In this document: in pieces, positions 5,849 to 8,663 of the stretch
Layout: every line of letters begins with the position of its first letter
Position numbering within the stretch: the stretch's first letter is position 1
Assembly: GCA_029240815.1 (NCBI GenBank)
Contig: JARDZO010000241.1
Location: 1 to 8,663, forward strand
Direction: 5' to 3'
Source: Brevibacillus sp.
GTDB taxonomy: Bacteria > Bacillota > Bacilli > Brevibacillales > Brevibacillaceae
Length of the DNA stretch: 8,663 bases
Notes under the pieces: generated by a model
What the model was told of the DNA's origin: nothing
Databases searched by the model: none
What the model saw: the letters and a program-made list of their open reading frames with translations, nothing else
Made by a program: the position numbers and the translations under genes

Positions 5849-6301
5849 ATGGAGCCAAGTGGTGAGCAGTGGTTGCGGGACAAATTCCAGACTAAGGGAA
5901 TACGCGTAGGGCAAAAATTGACGTCTCTTTTGGGTCGTTACGTGGAAGCGATGGAATTCTTTTTTATTGCAACCTCAGACCGAGACGGAAATTGCGATTG
6001 TAGCTTTCGTGGTGGTTCGCCTGCTGTAAAAGTATTGGATGAAGAGACGTTGCTTTTCCCGGACTATCCTGGTAATGGTGCTTTTCAAAGCTTGGGCAAC
6101 ATCCTGGAAAATCCGAAAATCGGCATGCTGTTCATTGATTTCACCCACCAGCAGCGGCTGAGGATTAATGGCAAGGCCGAGGTACTCGACGATGCACAGC
6201 TATGTGAGTGGTTTCCGGGGAGCATTCAGGTGGTAAAAGTAACAGTCGAGCAAGTGTATCGGAATTGTTCTGCGCGTATACCGATGTTATCCAGATCGTA
6301 A
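5849..6301 (+). CDS. Pyridoxamine 5'-phosphate oxidase-like FMN-binding split-barrel protein
   Basis: This 150-residue protein is of the PNPOx-like split beta-barrel family, which binds FMN (sometimes F420 or heme) and usually acts as a dimer. Typical stretches are AMEFFFIATSDRDGNCDCSF (34-53), VLDEETLLFPDYPGNGAF (62-79), SLGNILENPKIGMLFIDF (81-98) and RLRINGKAEVLDD (103-115). These match a subfamily annotated only as a pyridoxamine-phosphate-oxidase-like protein with unknown substrate; real vitamin B6 synthesis is unlikely. AAGGAGGG upstream fixes the ATG at 5849. The N-terminal part before the barrel appears shorter than I recall for many relatives. It starts a two-gene unit with the VOC gene 22 bases downstream and faces the CGNR gene across overlapping promoters. 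Confidence 0.85.
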   Translation: MEPSGEQWLRDKFQTKGIRVGQKLTSLLGRYVEAMEFFFIATSDRDGNCDCSFRGGSPAVKVLDEETLLFPDYPGNGAFQSLGNILENPKIGMLFIDFTHQQRLRINGKAEVLDDAQLCEWFPGSIQVVKVTVEQVYRNCSARIPMLSRS

Positions 6302-6323
6302 AAGATGAAGGGAGTGGGAGACG

Positions 6324-6761
6324 ATGGCTTTGACGAATGGCGTGCATCATGTAGGCTTGAGCGTCACGAGTTTGGAGGCAAGCAAGGAATTCTTTACGGA
6401 GGTATTGGAATTTGAGTTGCTACAATACGAGGCTGGACACCATGCTTATGTGACAGACGGAGTGACGATGATTACTCTATGGCAGACAGCTGACCAGGAG
6501 GCTTCGGTGAAAGTGGCAGGGATGCATCATCTAGCCTTGTCTATAAAATCAGTGGAGGTCTTGCGTCAAATCGAGGAGCGCATGAAGCAGCGAAAAGTTA
6601 GGCTGCAGTTTGGCGGGATCGGTGTCAAGGGACAGGAAGGGGGATACATCGCCTTGTTCTGTTATGAGCCGAGTGGCATTCGGATCGAGCTGACTACGAC
6701 AGAAAGAGACCAGACAAAAGAAATTCCGATTATCGGCGGTTGCGGTGCGGTAGCGGAATAA
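6324..6761 (+). CDS. VOC-family (glyoxalase/dioxygenase/bleomycin-resistance fold) protein
   Basis: The 145-residue protein has the two beta-alpha-beta-beta-beta modules of the vicinal-oxygen-chelate superfamily. Likely metal ligands are visible at His9 (NGVHHVGLSV), His69 (GMHHLALSI) and Glu122 (GIRIELTT), one per expected strand. The fold serves glyoxalases, extradiol dioxygenases, isomerases and drug-binding proteins, and sequence alone does not choose among them. The short C-terminal tail (IIGGCGAVAE) is outside the fold. GGAGTGGGAG precedes the ATG. It is the second gene of an operon with the flavoprotein and ends at a bidirectional terminator. Partnering of a flavin protein and a VOC protein suggests processing or detoxifying a small organic compound, which is inference. 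Confidence 0.85.
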   Translation: MALTNGVHHVGLSVTSLEASKEFFTEVLEFELLQYEAGHHAYVTDGVTMITLWQTADQEASVKVAGMHHLALSIKSVEVLRQIEERMKQRKVRLQFGGIGVKGQEGGYIALFCYEPSGIRIELTTTERDQTKEIPIIGGCGAVAE

Positions 6762-6774
6762 GCAATCAATAGAA

Positions 6775-6810
6775 AAGGACACGTGGGCTGTGATAGCACC
6801 TCGTGTCCTT
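6775..6810. terminator. Bidirectional terminator between convergent operons
   Basis: AAGGACACG (6775-6783) pairs perfectly with CGTGTCCTT (6802-6810). The 18-base apical part can pair further (GG-CT with AG-CC). It lies between the stop codons of the VOC gene (plus) and the anti-sigma gene (minus). On the minus strand the stem is followed by TTTTCTATTG, on the plus strand by the poorer ATTCGTTATT, so it works best for the sigma operon. Confidence 0.75.
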
Positions 6811-6815
6811 ATTCG

Positions 6816-8192
6816 TTATTCCCAGCTCAGTTGTTTCGTTGTTTCGATCAACTCATCCAGACTGATTCCGTTGGCGGAAGCCACTACATACAGGGATTGA
6901 TTTTCAGCTAGCGTATTAAAGTGAACCGCGTGCTGTACCGCTGTTGATTTTGCACCTTGCTGATCAAACGATACACCAATCGCCTGCTCTCCGCCTACAT
7001 TAAACAACTGGGTGGCCGTAAATGTTCCCGGAATGGAGAGGCTGCGTTTTCCATGAGTGTTACGGACCACATCGATTTTAATCCAACTCTTGTTACGCTT
7101 GTATTCCGCCGTGAGTCGCGTAGCTTTTTGGCTCGTCTCGGATTCGTATTGCACGGAAATATCCGATACGGCAAAGCCGCTAGTAGCTGGTGCCAGCACG
7201 GGAACAGGCAAGTCAGATGCTTGTACAGCTGTCTCTAAATCCGAGAAGGTAGAGAGTGTGATCTCCGCTTTTTGGACGGCAGGCACCGGTGGCCCAACGA
7301 TGGAATTTGCTGATGCATTCTGATCGGCTTCAGGTAATGTCTGAGCGGTCAACGAAAAGGCGGGTTCGTTGGCAGCTGCAGCTGATTGATCCGCTTCTTC
7401 AGCAGCTAGAGAAGGACTCTTGCTAGCTTTTGCATCATCCGCTAGAGCAGTCTCTTTACTCGCAGACTCTGGAGCTGGTTGGTTCGTCTTGGCGCTCCGG
7501 GCTGTGGGTGACTCCGTGTGAGTCGCACGAGACTGGGGACTCACTGTTTTTGCTTCCGGATTGACCATGGCGAGCGTTGACTCTGTCATCACAGAAGGTG
7601 TTTCTGCTGGTTTTGGTGCTGTTTTCGAGCCTGCAGGTGCTGTCTCAGCTAGCGGCTGTTTCTTCTCCGTACTCGCCGCTGCAGGAGAAGCCGTTGTGCT
7701 CGACATGTCTGGGTTTTGAGCGGGTACATCGACTTTTGCCGACTTAGGCTGGTTCTCAGTACTATACGCGACGCCTTGGCTGGCACCACCAGTCGTACTG
7801 CTTTGTGGCTGTGCGGCCATCTGCTGACTATCGGATTGGAGCTGTTGATATCCTGCTAAACCTACTACAAGCAAGACGGCTGCTGCGCTGACCCAGGCGA
7901 GTGAAGGGAAGCCTTTGGTCCGACGCTTACTTGCAATAGGTGTTGGTGGTTGTAGCGATTCGGTAGCGGCATGAGGGGGCGTGCCTTGCCCGGCGGTCTG
8001 GTAGATGGCCTGCATAATTCTCTCTTCCAGGTTCACCGATGGTAAAGGAACCTCCTTCAAGAACTGCACCTCCTCGTCAGTAGTCATCTGTTTTTCAATC
8101 CAGGCGATGCAGTCTTCACATGTTTCTATATGAGAAATTACATCGCTATCGGTGTCTTCTACCCATGCTTTTCTAAATGCCTGGCAGTTCAT
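6816..8192 (-). CDS. Membrane-anchored zinc anti-sigma factor (ZAS) with long extracellular region
   Basis: The 458-residue protein should bind and hold the ECF sigma encoded just upstream. The N-terminus is a zf-HC2/ZAS domain with Cys3 and the H-x3-C-x2-C motif His21, Cys25, Cys28. A single membrane helix follows at about 95-113 (SLAWVSAAAVLLVVGLAGY), preceded by basic KRRTK, so the N-terminus is cytosolic and the rest extracellular. Residues about 117-310 are Ala/Ser/Thr/Pro/Gln-rich and probably disordered. A folded C-terminal domain (about 338-458; GFAVSDISVQYE, then KSWIKIDVVR, ending ISLDELIETTKQLSW) resembles DUF4367-type domains. AAGGGGGG lies seven bases before the ATG. The start overlaps the sigma gene by 20 bases, which suggests translational coupling and balanced synthesis. 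Release of sigma probably requires proteolysis or a change sensed outside; the signal is unknown. Confidence 0.9.
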   Translation of the reverse strand: MNCQAFRKAWVEDTDSDVISHIETCEDCIAWIEKQMTTDEEVQFLKEVPLPSVNLEERIMQAIYQTAGQGTPPHAATESLQPPTPIASKRRTKGFPSLAWVSAAAVLLVVGLAGYQQLQSDSQQMAAQPQSSTTGGASQGVAYSTENQPKSAKVDVPAQNPDMSSTTASPAAASTEKKQPLAETAPAGSKTAPKPAETPSVMTESTLAMVNPEAKTVSPQSRATHTESPTARSAKTNQPAPESASKETALADDAKASKSPSLAAEEADQSAAAANEPAFSLTAQTLPEADQNASANSIVGPPVPAVQKAEITLSTFSDLETAVQASDLPVPVLAPATSGFAVSDISVQYESETSQKATRLTAEYKRNKSWIKIDVVRNTHGKRSLSIPGTFTATQLFNVGGEQAIGVSFDQQGAKSTAVQHAVHFNTLAENQSLYVVASANGISLDELIETTKQLSWE

Positions 8193-8663
8193 GTACGAGC
8201 CCCCCTTCCTTGCGGGTTAACAATTTTGCTAGTTCCTGGCGAGCGCGCAGATATCGGACACGGGCAGTCGACTCGGCAATGCCGAGGAGTGAAGCGATTT
8301 TTTCGAACGGATATTCATGCGTGCAACGAAGCACGATAACTTCCCGATAGGTATCCGACAATAAAGCGAATGCCTCTTCGATTTCACGACGCTGTTCCTT
8401 GTTCATGAGCGATTCTTGTGGAGACTCATCTCGCGTATTGGATGGCACATAGGCCAACTGCTCATCCGAGTCATGAAACTTCCGGCGCCGCAAGAAATCG
8501 ATGCTCTTGTTTCGGGCAAGCGTGTGCAACCACGAAGAGAATTGACTGTCCCCACGAAAGGTGGACAGCTTTTCATACGCTTTAACAAATACTTCCTGAG
8601 TGAGATCCTCCGCATCGGAGCGATTGTTCACCATCTTGTAAATGAATACGTAGATCATATGCT
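8173..8663 (-). CDS. ECF sigma factor (RpoE/SigW type), 5' end outside the window
   Basis: The visible part is sigma-70 region 2 (SDAEDLTQEVFVKAYEKL, then FRGDSQFSSWLHTLARNKSI and DFLRRRK) and region 4 (LLSDTYREVIVLRCTHEYPF, then EKIASLLGIAESTARVRYLR). No region 3 lies between them, as is typical of extracytoplasmic-function sigmas. The Met at 8658 is probably internal: the frame stays open to the window edge (His before Met), and ECF sigmas normally have some 20-30 residues before the motif seen here. The gene overlaps the anti-sigma gene by 20 bases and forms with it a sigma/anti-sigma operon, very likely self-transcribed from a promoter upstream of the window. The product would direct RNA polymerase to an envelope-stress-type regulon when released. 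Confidence 0.93.
   Translation of the reverse strand, partial: HMIYVFIYKMVNNRSDAEDLTQEVFVKAYEKLSTFRGDSQFSSWLHTLARNKSIDFLRRRKFHDSDEQLAYVPSNTRDESPQESLMNKEQRREIEEAFALLSDTYREVIVLRCTHEYPFEKIASLLGIAESTARVRYLRARQELAKLLTRKEGGLVHELPGI

Noticed and set aside
1..8663. CRISPR array, tRNA, rRNA, insertion sequence or prophage attachment site
   Set aside because: No regularly spaced repeats, RNA gene signatures, transposase frames or terminal inverted repeats were seen on reading both strands.

Overview
The window looks like the chromosome of a spore-former-type Firmicute, most likely the Brevibacillus/Paenibacillus/Bacillus neighbourhood. This rests on strong purine-rich ribosome binding sites (AAGGAGG, GAGGGG), SigA-like promoters, a SigW/RpoE-type sigma with a ZAS anti-sigma, and a CGNR zinc-finger regulator. 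The genus call is an inference. The left half (about 1-4900) is visibly more AT-rich than the right half (about 4900-8663).

Region 1 (1-309) holds the decayed 3' end of a gene, probably a TetR-type regulator broken by frameshifts, followed by a strong inverted repeat that can terminate in both directions. Region 2 (337-4591) is the main functional unit. A TetR-family regulator on the minus strand is divergent from a three-gene plus-strand operon: agmatine deiminase (aguA), N-carbamoylputrescine amidase (aguB) and a PuuP-like APC permease, closed by a clear terminator. Between regulator and operon lie a promoter with an extended -10 and, just downstream over the expected start of transcription, a GC-rich dyad that is very probably the TetR operator. 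Together the genes would turn agmatine into putrescine, CO2 and ammonia, and import putrescine or agmatine, under repressor control.

Region 3 (4600-5150) is a scar: a 55-codon stub of a short-chain dehydrogenase with an intact ribosome binding site, a terminator, and a GC-richer stretch with an open but startless frame that I cannot identify. Region 4 (5155-6810) is a divergent pair of units: a CGNR zinc-finger regulator on the minus strand facing a pyridoxamine-phosphate-oxidase-like flavoprotein and a VOC (glyoxalase-fold) protein on the plus strand. Their promoters overlap, and a near-perfect 14-base direct repeat flanks the promoter core. A bidirectional terminator follows.

Region 5 (6816-8663, minus strand) is an ECF sigma factor, whose 5' end lies outside the window, overlapping the gene of its membrane-bound zinc anti-sigma factor. 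That protein carries an unusually long Ala/Ser/Thr/Pro-rich extracellular linker before a C-terminal domain.

The most interesting part is the TetR-aguA-aguB-permease cassette. The deiminase keeps all four catalytic residues but departs from the family consensus around the substrate-binding Asp, and the cassette sits between two gene wrecks as if inserted or retained during local rearrangement.
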